DNA of 64,000 bases from Altericroceibacterium indicum (GCF_009828105.1 NZ_WTYQ01000002.1:62001-126000); one strand, 5' to 3'. Shown: positions 18,817 through 28,757, counted from the first letter of the stretch. The notes: generated by a model not told the origin, from the sequence alone. Numbers and translations: made by a program.

Positions 18817-21800
18817 GCTGCATTCTCCTCAAATCCGCGCCCTTGTCCGGCCTGCACGCGGGAGAACCATTCATCAAGCCGCATCAGCTGGTCGTAATCG
18901 GTATAGCCCTTCAGATCCGGGTTCAGCCTTGCGGTGAAGGCTTCATCACCATTGATCCACTGGGCAATGGCTTCGCGCAGGAAGCGCCGGGTTTCGGGCA
19001 GGAAATCCTCTGGAAACAGGCCAGTTTTCTTTTGCCCTTCGCGCACCGGGGTTTTGATATAGCCGAAACCATCGCCATCTTTGGCCAGTGACCAATATTC
19101 AAACCGGGCAGCTTCCCCCTCAAGTCCCCTGAAACCACCCGCTTCGGCCATCAAGCCGATCAGCCCAAGCTGGAGAGCAAAGCCTTGTTCCACCATTTTC
19201 GAAGAAGGCGGCTTTCCGGTTTTGTAATCCACAATGGCGAGCGTGCCATCGGCCATCCGGTCAATCCGGTCTGCGCGGCCCTTGATGGTAACGCCGTCCA
19301 CCTCAAAGCGCCCCGCCGCTTCCCATTTTACCGGTTCACGGCCCTGCGCGCGTTGTTCAGCCACAGTGGCTTCAACCCATTCGAGCGCGGCCATCAGGCG
19401 CGGACGCCACAGGCCGCGCATCAGCGGGTGGGCGTTCATCTGGTCCAGCACCTGCTCTGCGATCAGCGGCATATCGCCATAAGTGTCATGCCAGTTTTCA
19501 AGGATTTTATGCGCGGCGATGCCCTTCCATGCGGCAGACGGTTCTTCGTCCAATCCGTCGAGCTTTTTAAGGCCAAGGATCGCATCGGCGTAGAATTGAT
19601 AGGGGTCGCTCCGCAAACGGTCGAGCGCGGTGACGCGAATTTCAACGTCGCGCTGGCGGGCAGTGGGCCTCGGCTTGGGGCGCGGATAGGGCGGTGCCTC
19701 ACTGGCCGGTGTGTCGAGGGTGCGGGCGAGCCTCGGAATATCCAGTTCGCGGTGATCGTCGATCAGGCTACTGCCCAGCAGCGCCTCCACCCTGAGCAGG
19801 AAGCGCGAAGGGATAGCCGGGCCGCCTGCATCGCGCTGTGCCCGGCTCAGCACCACTTCCGGCGCGCCCAGGGCTCCGGCAAGGTCATGGGCTGCAAGGC
19901 CGATGCGAAAATCACCGCCCGGAACACCCAGCGCCCTGAGCACTGGCGGGGCAATCAGCGTGTCGATGGATGGCGAGCGCGGCCATGTGCCTTCATTGAG
20001 GCCGGCACAGATCACCAGATCAGCGCGGGTCATCCGGCTTTCCAGCAGGCCATAAATCGCCACCCGCGGATGGCCGCCATAAGGTGGGCGAACCGCGACC
20101 ATCTCCATCGCATCGCGCAGCACCACCGGCAGATCACGCCATGCCACCTGCGTGCCGACATCGCGGGCATGGAGGCGCAATTCTTCGACGAAACCGCTCA
20201 AAGCGCGGCCATCTTCGCGCGCCCATAGCGCTTCCCCGCAAAGCTGTTCCCCCGCTTCGGCCAGCGCATCGAGCATATCTGCGAGCGGTGGACTTTCGAC
20301 CAGCTTCAAGTCCAGCAGCGGGGCAAACAGAGCGTCCACATTCTGCCACCATACCGCAATTGTGGGCTTGCGCTTGGCCAGCGCAGCCACTTTCTCCGCC
20401 AATGGCGCAAGGCCCGGCTCTGGCCGTGGTCCGCGAAGGGCGCGTTCCAGCAGACGCGTATTTTCGAGCCAGAAAGGCCTGCCCTGCCCGGCTTCGCTGA
20501 TGCCCGCATTGCCCAACCCTGCCAGCGGATGCTGGAGCAGCCCCATGAAGGATACCGGCGCCAGATTATCGCCCAGCGTTTCGGCCAGAAGAAGGATCAA
20601 CCGCCCCGCCGCTGTGTGTGACAAAGCACGGCCAGCGGAATCGTCGGCCGCAATATTCCAGCGCCGCAAATGGCCGACCACGCGTTCAGCCAAAGCGCGA
20701 TCGGGTGTGACCAGCGCGGCGCGTTGTTCAGGTTCTTCCAGCTTTTGCCGGATCAGCAGCGCAATCGCCTGCGCCTCTTCTTCAGGGTTGGCCGTTTCCA
20801 TCAACCGCACGCCGGACAGGCGGCGCTTTTCCGCCGGCAGGGCTACCCACTCCTTGCTCGCTTGCGGGGGCAGGAAAAGGTTTGAAATGGCGTAGGAACG
20901 TTCAGGCGGCCCTTTGGACATGCCCGCCCGATGCCATTGCTGCACTTCACCGCGCGCCACACCCATACGGTTCAGCAGCAGCTTCAAATGATATTGCGGA
21001 TGGGTGGAGGCATCGCTCGCCGCAAAGGGCGCGCCATCCGCTTCAGCCGGCGCGCCAGCGCGGCCCAGCTCTTCCCATACATCCGCATCAAGCGACAGGT
21101 CGCAATCGGGCAGCACCACCGCGCCTCGTGGTAATTCGGAAATCACCCGCAGCAATCCGGCGAGTGTCGGCGCTGCACTGGTGACACCAGCGGCCACGAC
21201 AGGATGCGCCGGCGGCTGTTCTTTCCATTTCATTGCCGCACGTTTGAACAGAGCATTGCGGCGCGTGGCCGCATCCACTTCGTCGCGTGTCTGCAATTCT
21301 GCCAGCCAGCGCGTTTGCACGCGGGCAAAGAGATGCAAACTATCCTGCCAATGGTGCGAAAGATCGCCCAGCAGATCGAGCACACGGGGTCCAAGCAATT
21401 CATCTGGCGCAATATCTTCCACCAGCAGCCGGTCCATCGCCTGCGCCAATTCGCGCGCCAGACGCAGCAAGGCCCCGCCCTTGGGTGCCTCTGCCCCGCG
21501 TTCTTCGCGGATCATCTCGGCAATCCTGAGCCAGCGCCGGGTCGGGTCTGCAGCGGGCGGAATATCATCCCCCGCCCCCAAAGGATCGAGCAGCGGCCCC
21601 AGCGTTTCATCAAGGTCGAGATCGCCCACCGCGACCATGCGCGGCATCAGCAAGCCTTCTCCGCTATGCCGGATGAAGGCTTCGCTCACCGTGCGGATGG
21701 CCCGCGTGCTTGGCAGGATCAGGGTGAGCCGGGCAAGTCCTACATGGTCATCGCCATATCGCGGCACCAGCCCCGCCACCAGCGCATCAGCAAAGCCGCG

Positions 21801-21857
21801 ATGCGCTGCGATGGAAAATATCTGAGGTCCGCCCCGCTCGGTCACATCATCTTGCAT
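18813..21857 (-). CDS. addB: Double-strand break repair protein AddB
   Basis: A 1014-residue alphaproteobacterial AddB. The frame is open to 21920, but the ATG at 21857 overlaps the murU stop as TGATG and gives MQDDVTERGG as N-terminus, so I prefer it. The N-terminal helicase-like half contains LILPSTRA in place of a clear ATP loop. The C-terminal PDDEXK nuclease carries GRADRIDRMADGTLAIVDYK (about 855-885). With AddA it processes broken DNA ends for RecA loading. Confidence 0.92.
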   Translation of the reverse strand: MQDDVTERGGPQIFSIAAHRGFADALVAGLVPRYGDDHVGLARLTLILPSTRAIRTVSEAFIRHSGEGLLMPRMVAVGDLDLDETLGPLLDPLGAGDDIPPAADPTRRWLRIAEMIREERGAEAPKGGALLRLARELAQAMDRLLVEDIAPDELLGPRVLDLLGDLSHHWQDSLHLFARVQTRWLAELQTRDEVDAATRRNALFKRAAMKWKEQPPAHPVVAAGVTSAAPTLAGLLRVISELPRGAVVLPDCDLSLDADVWEELGRAGAPAEADGAPFAASDASTHPQYHLKLLLNRMGVARGEVQQWHRAGMSKGPPERSYAISNLFLPPQASKEWVALPAEKRRLSGVRLMETANPEEEAQAIALLIRQKLEEPEQRAALVTPDRALAERVVGHLRRWNIAADDSAGRALSHTAAGRLILLLAETLGDNLAPVSFMGLLQHPLAGLGNAGISEAGQGRPFWLENTRLLERALRGPRPEPGLAPLAEKVAALAKRKPTIAVWWQNVDALFAPLLDLKLVESPPLADMLDALAEAGEQLCGEALWAREDGRALSGFVEELRLHARDVGTQVAWRDLPVVLRDAMEMVAVRPPYGGHPRVAIYGLLESRMTRADLVICAGLNEGTWPRSPSIDTLIAPPVLRALGVPGGDFRIGLAAHDLAGALGAPEVVLSRAQRDAGGPAIPSRFLLRVEALLGSSLIDDHRELDIPRLARTLDTPASEAPPYPRPKPRPTARQRDVEIRVTALDRLRSDPYQFYADAILGLKKLDGLDEEPSAAWKGIAAHKILENWHDTYGDMPLIAEQVLDQMNAHPLMRGLWRPRLMAALEWVEATVAEQRAQGREPVKWEAAGRFEVDGVTIKGRADRIDRMADGTLAIVDYKTGKPPSSKMVEQGFALQLGLIGLMAEAGGFRGLEGEAARFEYWSLAKDGDGFGYIKTPVREGQKKTGLFPEDFLPETRRFLREAIAQWINGDEAFTARLNPDLKGYTDYDQLMRLDEWFSRVQAGQGRGFEENAA

Positions 21858-22579
21858 CAAATTTCGCTGAGCAGGGCTTCCGTTGGCGCAATGGCCTGCG
21901 GAGTACCAACTTCGAACCATTCACCAGCAAAAACAAAGCCATATAAGCGGCCTTCTTCAATCGCGCGATTCCACAGGATATTGGTCGAAAATGCCCCTTC
22001 TGGCGCATCGCGCAAGAAGCGATGGGAAATAAGCTGAATGCCCGTAAAAATGAATGGCGCGATCCGCGGGGTGCGGCGGCGGGAAATCAGCCCTTCACCA
22101 TCCATATGAAAATCGCCCGGCCCGGTAAAATTATGCGCACTGGTATGGGGTACCAGCAGCAAGAGCGCGTCCATCTTTTCAGGGTTCCATGCTTCGGCCA
22201 GTTCATGAAACGCATCATATGGCCCATCCAGCCAGATATTGTCGCTATTGAGGCAATAGAATGGGTCAGGCAGCAGGCCCGCTTTATGTGCCTTGACCAT
22301 GCCGCCACCGGTTTCGAGCAATTCGTGCCGCTCATCCGAGATGGTGACTTTGGGCAGTTCACGATCAAGCACATGGGCTTCGAGGGAATCGCTCATATAA
22401 TGAACATTCACCACGGCCTTGGTGACACCGGCAGATGCCAGCCGGTCCAGCGAATAATCAATCAAAGACTTGCCTGCGACACGCACCAGAGGCTTGGGCT
22501 GTGTTGCCGTCAGCGGCCGCATACGTTTGCCCAACCCCGCAGCCATGACCATGGCCGTATCGGAAGCAAGTGTGTTCAC
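21857..22579 (-). CDS. murU: Nucleotidyltransferase, N-acetylmuramate 1-phosphate uridylyltransferase (MurU)
   Basis: A 240-residue NTP-transferase with the nucleotide-binding motif MAAGLGKRMRPLT (12-24) and the KPLV motif. The neighbour upstream is an AmgK-like sugar kinase. In Pseudomonas the AmgK-MurU pair turns recycled N-acetylmuramic acid into UDP-MurNAc, bypassing MurA. The assignment rests on family plus pairing. A mannose-1-phosphate guanylyltransferase-like activity is the main alternative. It overlaps amgK by 4 bases and addB by 1 base. Confidence 0.82.
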   Translation of the reverse strand: MNTLASDTAMVMAAGLGKRMRPLTATQPKPLVRVAGKSLIDYSLDRLASAGVTKAVVNVHYMSDSLEAHVLDRELPKVTISDERHELLETGGGMVKAHKAGLLPDPFYCLNSDNIWLDGPYDAFHELAEAWNPEKMDALLLLVPHTSAHNFTGPGDFHMDGEGLISRRRTPRIAPFIFTGIQLISHRFLRDAPEGAFSTNILWNRAIEEGRLYGFVFAGEWFEVGTPQAIAPTEALLSEI

Positions 22580-23568
22580 ATCAATTCTCCACCGCGCGTA
22601 TCACGGATGTTTTGAGGAATATTGTCATCAAACCACTGTGCTACCGGAGCAAGAGCCGGATGCATCAGATCGCGTTCCAATGCCTCCCATACGCGGGGAA
22701 TGAAAGCCAGATAACGCGGTTTGTCATCGCGTTTCCACAGGCGGGCAAAAATGCCGATGATCTTGGCATTACGCTGCGCCCCGAGGCGGGCATAATCAGC
22801 GAGGAAATCTTCGCCCGTATCCACCTGAGAGCAATAGAAATCCAGCATTTCACGTTCCAGTTCAGGCGACACATCGCGCCGCGCATCCTGAAGCAGTGAC
22901 ACCAGATCATAGGCCGGATGGCCTACCAGAGCATCCTGAAAATCAATCAGGCCCTGCGCGCAATCGGCACTTTGCCCCACATTCAGCAGCATGATGTTTT
23001 CTGCATGATAATCACGCAGCACCGTAACACCGGGGTCTTGCCGCTTCAGCAAAGGCTCCAACACCTTACCCCATGCATCATGGTAGGTTTGCACGTCCAC
23101 ATCCAGTCCCATCGCCGGGCAATACCATTCGGTGAACAGCCCCACTTCACGCGAATAAGTAGCCATATCATAAGGTGGGAAAGGTCCGGGCGGGCAGGCG
23201 CGTAGCTTTACCAGAGCTTTGATGGCCTTGGTATAGATCGCACGCTCTGCATCAGGATTGGCATCAAGCCAGTCACGCATCCGGTCATCGCCGAAATCTT
23301 CGATCAGCACATAACCTTCATCGCGCGCCTCAGCATGGATCACCGGCGCGCGGTGGCCATTTTGCGTGAGCCACTGCGCCACATCGAGGAACGGCCCCGG
23401 ATCTTCATGCGGCGGCGGGGCATACATCAGCATGGCTGAGCGCCCACCCCCACGAATCCTGAAATATCGCCGGAAGCTGGCATCGCCTGCAAGCGGCTCC
23501 ACCGCTACCCCGCCCCAACCTGCATTTTGCAGGAAATTATCGAGCCCCTCTGGCCGTTCACTTGTCAT
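22576..23568 (-). CDS. amgK: Anomeric N-acetylmuramate/N-acetylglucosamine kinase (AmgK), aminoglycoside-phosphotransferase fold
   Basis: A 330-residue kinase. The catalytic loop is VLRDYHAENIML and the metal-binding segment is LIDFQDALVGHPAYDLVSLL, both hallmarks of the APH fold. The frame is open to 23586, but the Met at 23568 overlaps the tsaE stop as ATGA, matching every other junction in this operon. Pairing with MurU argues for the 1-phosphorylation of MurNAc during cell-wall recycling rather than drug resistance. Confidence 0.82.
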   Translation of the reverse strand: MTSERPEGLDNFLQNAGWGGVAVEPLAGDASFRRYFRIRGGGRSAMLMYAPPPHEDPGPFLDVAQWLTQNGHRAPVIHAEARDEGYVLIEDFGDDRMRDWLDANPDAERAIYTKAIKALVKLRACPPGPFPPYDMATYSREVGLFTEWYCPAMGLDVDVQTYHDAWGKVLEPLLKRQDPGVTVLRDYHAENIMLLNVGQSADCAQGLIDFQDALVGHPAYDLVSLLQDARRDVSPELEREMLDFYCSQVDTGEDFLADYARLGAQRNAKIIGIFARLWKRDDKPRYLAFIPRVWEALERDLMHPALAPVAQWFDDNIPQNIRDTRGGELM

Positions 23569-24008
23569 GGCAGACGGGTTAGCCAATCCGAACCCGGTTC
23601 GACAACGGCCAAACGTCCTTCATCCGCAATTTCGAGATGGATAGACAGACAGGCAGGCTCATGTGCGAAGCCTCCGGCATGATCTGGCCACTCTGCAATC
23701 AGCGCGGCACCGTAGCGATAATCATCCAGCCCCAGCTCTTCAGCTTCGGATGGATCATTGAGCCGGTAAAAATCTGCATGAACCAAGGGAAAGCGAACAG
23801 CGGGCGGATCATAGGTTTCGACAATGGTAAAAGTGGGGGATGGCACTTCCCCTTGATAGCCAAGCGCCGCGATGATCGAGCGGGCGAGCGTGGTCTTGCC
23901 AGCGCCCAACCCTCCGGTCAGCGCCAGCACGTCGCCGGGGCGCAATTGGGCAGCGATACGATGGCCATAGGCTTCCATGGCCGCGAGATCAGGCAGGTTT
24001 ATGTTCAT
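23565..24008 (-). CDS. tsaE: tRNA threonylcarbamoyladenosine synthesis ATPase TsaE
   Basis: A 147-residue P-loop protein (TGGLGAGKTTLARS, 31-44) that works with TsaB and TsaD to make t6A37 on ANN-decoding tRNAs. SPTFTIVETY and HADFYRL are typical TsaE segments. The start overlaps the divL stop by 4 bases and the stop overlaps amgK by 4 bases. Confidence 0.94.
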   Translation of the reverse strand: MNINLPDLAAMEAYGHRIAAQLRPGDVLALTGGLGAGKTTLARSIIAALGYQGEVPSPTFTIVETYDPPAVRFPLVHADFYRLNDPSEAEELGLDDYRYGAALIAEWPDHAGGFAHEPACLSIHLEIADEGRLAVVEPGSDWLTRLP

Positions 24009-26353
24009 GTCACCGGAAGGATAATGGTTGCAGTGGTGCCGGAGCCGGGTTCGGACAGCATTTCAAGCCGCCCGCCATGCGCTTCGACCAATTGACGGGC
24101 GAGCGGCAAACCGAGCCCGGTGCGGCGTTTTTCAGGCTGGCCATCGGCGCCAAGCTGATAGCCATCGAGCGCGCGAGCCAGTTCTCCGGGGCGCATTCCG
24201 CAGCCATTGTCGGAAATGACAATTTTCACCACCTTCCTGTGCAGAGCAAGGCTGACCAGAATGCGGCCATGTTCAGGGGTGGCAGCGATGGCATTTTCAA
24301 GCAGGCTGTTGATAGCCCGGGCAAGACGGCGCTTATCAGCCTGGATGGAGCCGGAGCTGCGATCTCCGCGAAGGTTCAGTGATATGTGTTTACGCTCAAT
24401 CGCATCCTCATGCTCATGCACCAGCGTCGTGAGGAAAGGCAGCAATTCAAGATCTTCGGTGGCGATGGGCAGCAGGCCGGATTCGCTTTGTGTTAAATCC
24501 AGCACGCTTTCGATCTGGGCGGAAAGACGCTCCACCGAAGTCAGAATGGCTTCGACATAATCCTTCGCCTGATCCGAAAGTTCACCAGCGACACCGCCCT
24601 GAAGCAATTCAGCAAAGCCGCTGATCGATGTGAGCGGGGTGCGAAATTCGTAGGACATATTCGCAAGGAAGCGGGTTTTGACCGCATCTGCTTCTTCCAA
24701 TGCACTGTTGCGTTCACGCAGGGCATCTTCCGCCATGCGGGAATCCGTTACATCGAGGATGGTCAGCAATCCATTGCCATCAGGCAATGGAACGCCGGCA
24801 AATTCCAGTGTTCGCCCATCGGCCAGGCTCACCTGCCCACCGCGCTGGCGCCGATCAAGCGTTGCCGAGCGCACAGCCTCCCCGATCGCTTGCTTATGGC
24901 CAGGCCGGGCCAGTTGCGGAGCAATCTTTTCAAGAATTTTCTCGATCCGCGGATGATCGTCCATCAGATTTTCCGGCAAGCCCCATATCTCGGCAAAGCA
25001 GCGGTTCCACAGCTGCAACCGGCCGTCTGGTGCAAAGACGGCAAGGGATTCGAACAGGCTGTCGAAAGTTGCCGTGCGGGTCCGCAGCAGCGTATCGCGC
25101 GTAGCCGCCAGCGCCAGTTCTTCCGAGCGATCTTCTGCAATCATTACCAGCCCGCCATCGGGCATAGGCTGCGCGATAATGCGCAAATGCGTGCCATCGG
25201 GAAGAGTCCAGGCATCTTCCTGCGCTGTGTCCGAAGTGAACCATGCGCCCAGTTCTGCCCGCCATTGCGGAAAATCACGCCGCTCCGGCAAGCGGCCCCT
25301 ATCTCGAGCCATGTCGAGAAAACGGTCAAATGTGAGGGCATCCTGATGGGCTGCGCTGGACATGGCGAACAGGCGTTGAAACGGCTGATTGGCAAAACTC
25401 AGCCCACGCCGCTCATCGAACAAGGCCACACCAACCGATAGCAAATCAAGGAGCGAGAGATGCGCTTCCCTAAAGGCCCGAAAGATACGGTTTTGTTCTT
25501 CCATATCTTCAATGTCGATTGCATATCCAGCCACCCCTTCCCGGCCCAGTGGCAAGTCACTGACCCGCAGAGTCCGGCGCTGATTGTGAAGTGTGGCGCT
25601 CACAATCCGTTCAATCGGCTGGCCGTCGGCCTGGGCCTGTTCTGCCACTTGTGGCGCGCCGACTCCTTCAATCGGCTCAATCAGTTCGATTTGCATCGCC
25701 ACGGCCTGCTCAGCACTTTGCGCACCAACCGCTTCAACATAGGCGCTGTTGACCAGTTGCAATTTTGTGTCCGGCCCACGAAACCACATCGGCATGGGGG
25801 CAGCTTCGATCATTCCAACAAGGGCTGCAAAATCACGCCGGGCACGCCGGGCACCTTTGCGCAACCGCTTCAATTCGTCATGGCTTTCAGAAAAATCGAA
25901 CCACCAGACCAGCACGGCATTGCCCGATGCGATGGCTGGATCGGCTAATTGCCCCCGCACGGCCAGGCTGCGTTTGGAGTGGCGCGGGGTCAGCACCATT
26001 TCAAAACTGGAGGCCGTACGATGGCAACGCCGCACAGCATCGCTCAATGCTTCAAGGTCCGCCGTGGACAGGCCATTTTCTCCATCATCGAGTTCGCTCA
26101 GGAAACCCGGTGTTTTATCTAGCCCAAGCCATGTCGCCAGCCGTTCGGGCGCTTCTATCCTGCCATCGGGCTGGATAAGAAGAGGAACAGCCGGGCTTTC
26201 CTCCAGAATGCGGGCAAACCGGCGCGAATTGCGCCGCGCAGATTCGACCTTGCCGGACAATGTGCGAGCGCGCAGCACCATAAAAGCCGCGCCCATGGTC
26301 CAGGCAGCCAGAAACAGGCCGAGCAGAACCAGTGCAGTGGGTGAAAATTCCAT
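24005..26353 (-). CDS. divL: DivL-like PAS-domain kinase homologue with Tyr in place of the phospho-acceptor His
   Basis: A 782-residue membrane protein. The start at 26353 gives an N-terminal helix (about 5-28); the frame is open to 26389. Several PAS-like domains (about 50-530) lead to a HisKA helix and a HATPase domain (ISDNGCGM, GTGLGLPLARQLV-like boxes). The dimerisation motif reads NMSYEFRTPLTSISG, with Tyr568 where sensor kinases have His. This is the signature of Caulobacter DivL, which controls the CckA-CtrA cell-cycle phosphorelay as a non-canonical kinase. It follows ahcY after a terminator and heads the coupled operon. Confidence 0.87.
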   Translation of the reverse strand: MEFSPTALVLLGLFLAAWTMGAAFMVLRARTLSGKVESARRNSRRFARILEESPAVPLLIQPDGRIEAPERLATWLGLDKTPGFLSELDDGENGLSTADLEALSDAVRRCHRTASSFEMVLTPRHSKRSLAVRGQLADPAIASGNAVLVWWFDFSESHDELKRLRKGARRARRDFAALVGMIEAAPMPMWFRGPDTKLQLVNSAYVEAVGAQSAEQAVAMQIELIEPIEGVGAPQVAEQAQADGQPIERIVSATLHNQRRTLRVSDLPLGREGVAGYAIDIEDMEEQNRIFRAFREAHLSLLDLLSVGVALFDERRGLSFANQPFQRLFAMSSAAHQDALTFDRFLDMARDRGRLPERRDFPQWRAELGAWFTSDTAQEDAWTLPDGTHLRIIAQPMPDGGLVMIAEDRSEELALAATRDTLLRTRTATFDSLFESLAVFAPDGRLQLWNRCFAEIWGLPENLMDDHPRIEKILEKIAPQLARPGHKQAIGEAVRSATLDRRQRGGQVSLADGRTLEFAGVPLPDGNGLLTILDVTDSRMAEDALRERNSALEEADAVKTRFLANMSYEFRTPLTSISGFAELLQGGVAGELSDQAKDYVEAILTSVERLSAQIESVLDLTQSESGLLPIATEDLELLPFLTTLVHEHEDAIERKHISLNLRGDRSSGSIQADKRRLARAINSLLENAIAATPEHGRILVSLALHRKVVKIVISDNGCGMRPGELARALDGYQLGADGQPEKRRTGLGLPLARQLVEAHGGRLEMLSEPGSGTTATIILPVT

Positions 26354-26446
26354 GTTCTGAGAGCTATGCCGCACCAGCCCGCGATGCAAGCGGGCGTATT
26401 ATAAATCGGGTATAGCCTTCGGTATTTCTACGTAAATCACCACGCT

Positions 26447-26484
26447 GAAACACAAACCCCTCCCGATATGAAACCGGAAGGGGC
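26447..26484 (-). terminator. Rho-independent terminator after ahcY
   Basis: Read on the minus strand, CCCCTTCCG pairs with CGGGAGGGG (26475-26483 and 26457-26465) around a 9-base loop, followed by TTTGTGTTT. It separates ahcY from the divL operon. Confidence 0.7.
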
Positions 26485-26515
26485 TGACGTGTTGATTATC
26501 GCTAGAGCGCAACAA

Positions 26516-27934
26516 TCAGTAGCGGTAATGTTCCGGCTTGAACGGGCCATTCTGCGGCACACCGATGTAATCAGCCTGACGCTGGCTGAGCTGCGTCAGC
26601 GTAGCGCCAAGCTTATCGAGGTGAAGTGCAGCCACCTTTTCATCGAGATGCTTGGGCAGAACATAAACATCGTTGTTATATTCATCAGCCTTGGTGAACA
26701 ATTCGATCTGCGCCAGCACCTGATTGGTGAAGGAACAGCTCATCACGAAGCTTGGGTGGCCCGTGGCGCAACCGAGATTCACCAAACGGCCCTTGGCAAG
26801 GATCAGGATCTGCTTGCCATCGTCAAACGTCACGAGGTCCGTGCCCGGCTTCACTTCCTGCCATTCGTAATTGTCGAGCGCGCCGATCTGGATTTCGGAA
26901 TCGAAATGGCCAATGTTGCACACGATGCTCATGGGCTTCATGCCCTTCATGTGCTCAGCGGTGATGACGCCTTCATTGCCGGTGCAGGTGACGAAAATAT
27001 CCGCCCGCTTCACGGCTTCTTCCATGGTGACGACTTCATAGCCTTCCATCACGGCCTGCAAGGCGCAGATCGGATCGACTTCCGTCACCAGAACGCGCGC
27101 GCCGCCATTGCGGAGCGAGGCTGCCGAACCCTTGCCGACATCGCCGTAACCAGCAACGCAAGCGACCTTGCCGGCCAGCATCACGTCGGTCGCGCGGCGG
27201 ATCGCGTCAACCAGTGATTCCTTGCAGCCATAGAGATTGTCAAACTTCGACTTGGTGACCGAATCGTTCACATTAATCGCCGGGAATGGCAGCTTGCCAG
27301 CCTTCGCAAGGTGATAGAGGCGATGCACGCCCGTGGTGGTTTCTTCCGAAACGCCCTGCAATGCCTTCACCGTCTTGGTGAGATAGCCGGGCTTGCGCTG
27401 GAGGAATTCCTTCAATGCGCGCTGCATTTCGATTTCTTCAGCGTTTTCAGGCGCAGGCATTTCTTCGCCCGCTTCGATCCGCGCGCCCCAGATGGCGAAC
27501 ATGGTCGCATCGCCGCCATCATCGAGGATGATATTGGCGGTCAGGTCTGCATCCGCTTCGGTGGACCAGTCAAAGATGCGGCCAACATAATCCCAGTAAT
27601 CGGCCAGGCTTTCACCCTTGATGGCAAATACAGGAATGCCCTGATCGGCAATCGCAGCCGCTGCGTGATCCTGCGTGGAATAGATGTTGCAGGTTGCCCA
27701 ACGCACGTCTGCGCCCAGCGCCACCAGCGTTTCGATCAAGACAGCGGTCTGGATCGTCATATGCAGCGAACCGGTGATCCGCGCGCCCTTCAGCGGCTGG
27801 GAAGCGCCATATTCTTCGCGCAGCGCCATAAGGCCCGGCATTTCGGTTTCAGCGATGGCAATTTCAGCGCGGCCATAGGCGGCAAGGCTGATATCCTTGA
27901 TGATACGATCTTGATCGGCAACGGCATTGGCCAC
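26516..27934 (-). CDS. ahcY: Adenosylhomocysteinase
   Basis: A 472-residue NAD-dependent enzyme that splits S-adenosylhomocysteine to adenosine and homocysteine, keeping methyltransferases active. The chosen start is GTG 27934 with AGGAG eight bases upstream; the frame stays open to 27979 without a better site. [39 protein letters not shown] and [10 protein letters not shown] are conserved. Divergent from a peroxiredoxin gene, with about 200 bases between them. Confidence 0.97.
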   Translation of the reverse strand: MANAVADQDRIIKDISLAAYGRAEIAIAETEMPGLMALREEYGASQPLKGARITGSLHMTIQTAVLIETLVALGADVRWATCNIYSTQDHAAAAIADQGIPVFAIKGESLADYWDYVGRIFDWSTEADADLTANIILDDGGDATMFAIWGARIEAGEEMPAPENAEEIEMQRALKEFLQRKPGYLTKTVKALQGVSEETTTGVHRLYHLAKAGKLPFPAINVNDSVTKSKFDNLYGCKESLVDAIRRATDVMLAGKVACVAGYGDVGKGSAASLRNGGARVLVTEVDPICALQAVMEGYEVVTMEEAVKRADIFVTCTGNEGVITAEHMKGMKPMSIVCNIGHFDSEIQIGALDNYEWQEVKPGTDLVTFDDGKQILILAKGRLVNLGCATGHPSFVMSCSFTNQVLAQIELFTKADEYNNDVYVLPKHLDEKVAALHLDKLGATLTQLSQRQADYIGVPQNGPFKPEHYRY

Positions 27935-28135
27935 TCGGGATTCTCCTGACGAGTTCCATAAAATACTGGCGCGAAACAATGCTGCGCCTCGAATATGGCG
28001 CCGCCATAGACCGAAGCAGGAGGCAAGGTAAAGCTCCGCGCATAAGAGTTTTCAGCTGAACGCCCCTGCCCCGGTTGCGCACCGGCCAAGAGCGCTTATG
28101 TCCTGTGTTCCTGAAAGCAGAGGATTGATCTGACC

Positions 28136-28615
28136 ATGACAATTTCAGTGGGTGACAAACTCCCCGACGTGAAGCTCGTAAAAGCAACCGAAAACGGTCC
28201 TGAAGCCCTTCAGTCGAGCGATTATTTCGCTGGCAAGAAGGTCGCGCTGTTCTCCGTTCCCGGCGCTTACACCCCGACCTGTTCTGCCAAGCATCTTCCC
28301 GGCTTTGTTGACAAGGCCGCCGAACTGAAAGCCAAGGGCGTGGACGAAATCGCCTGCACCGCCGTCAACGATGCTTTCGTCATGGGTGCATGGAACAAGG
28401 ACGCCGGTTCCTCTGACATCACCATGCTCGCCGATGGCAATGCCGATTTCGTGAAAGCCCTCGGCCTCACGATGGACGGTTCCGGTTTCGGCATGGGTAC
28501 ACGCGGCCAGCGCTTCTCCATGATCGTGGACGATGGCACCGTGACCGAACTCAACGTAGAAGAAGGCGGCGACTTCAAAGTCAGCAGCGCCGACTACATG
28601 CTCGGCCAGCTCTAA
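28136..28615 (+). CDS. Peroxiredoxin of the Prx5 type
   Basis: A 159-residue thiol peroxidase that reduces hydroperoxides. The peroxidatic Cys49 lies in VPGAYTPTCSAKHLPG, the Prx5 signature, and the conserved Arg is in GMGTRGQRFSMIV. No second resolving Cys is obvious apart from the Cys in IACTAVND. It has its own terminator and is transcribed divergently from ahcY. Confidence 0.94.
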   Translation: MTISVGDKLPDVKLVKATENGPEALQSSDYFAGKKVALFSVPGAYTPTCSAKHLPGFVDKAAELKAKGVDEIACTAVNDAFVMGAWNKDAGSSDITMLADGNADFVKALGLTMDGSGFGMGTRGQRFSMIVDDGTVTELNVEEGGDFKVSSADYMLGQL

Positions 28616-28637
28616 GCTTTTTTATAAGTTAAGCAAA

Positions 28638-28676
28638 AGGCTGGCAGCTCCTCCTTCGGAGTTGCCGGCCTTTTTC
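28638..28676 (+). terminator. Rho-independent terminator of the peroxiredoxin gene
   Basis: GGCTGGCAGCTCC and GGAGTTGCCGGCC form a 13-bp stem with two wobble pairs, a 6-base loop and a T5 tail. Confidence 0.88.
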
Positions 28677-28757
28677 GTACTTGAAGCATTCAAAGAAAAA
28701 CGCGATCACCCGCCCCCAAGGCAGCCAATCGCGTTTATCCAATATTCAAGCTTTCGC

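Noticed and set aside
27935-28135. Possible S-adenosylhomocysteine riboswitch upstream of ahcY
   Set aside because: The leader has CGAGG, a GGCGC/GCGCC stem and a CTCG that hint at it, but the conserved core and pseudoknot do not align well. A covariance-model search would settle it.
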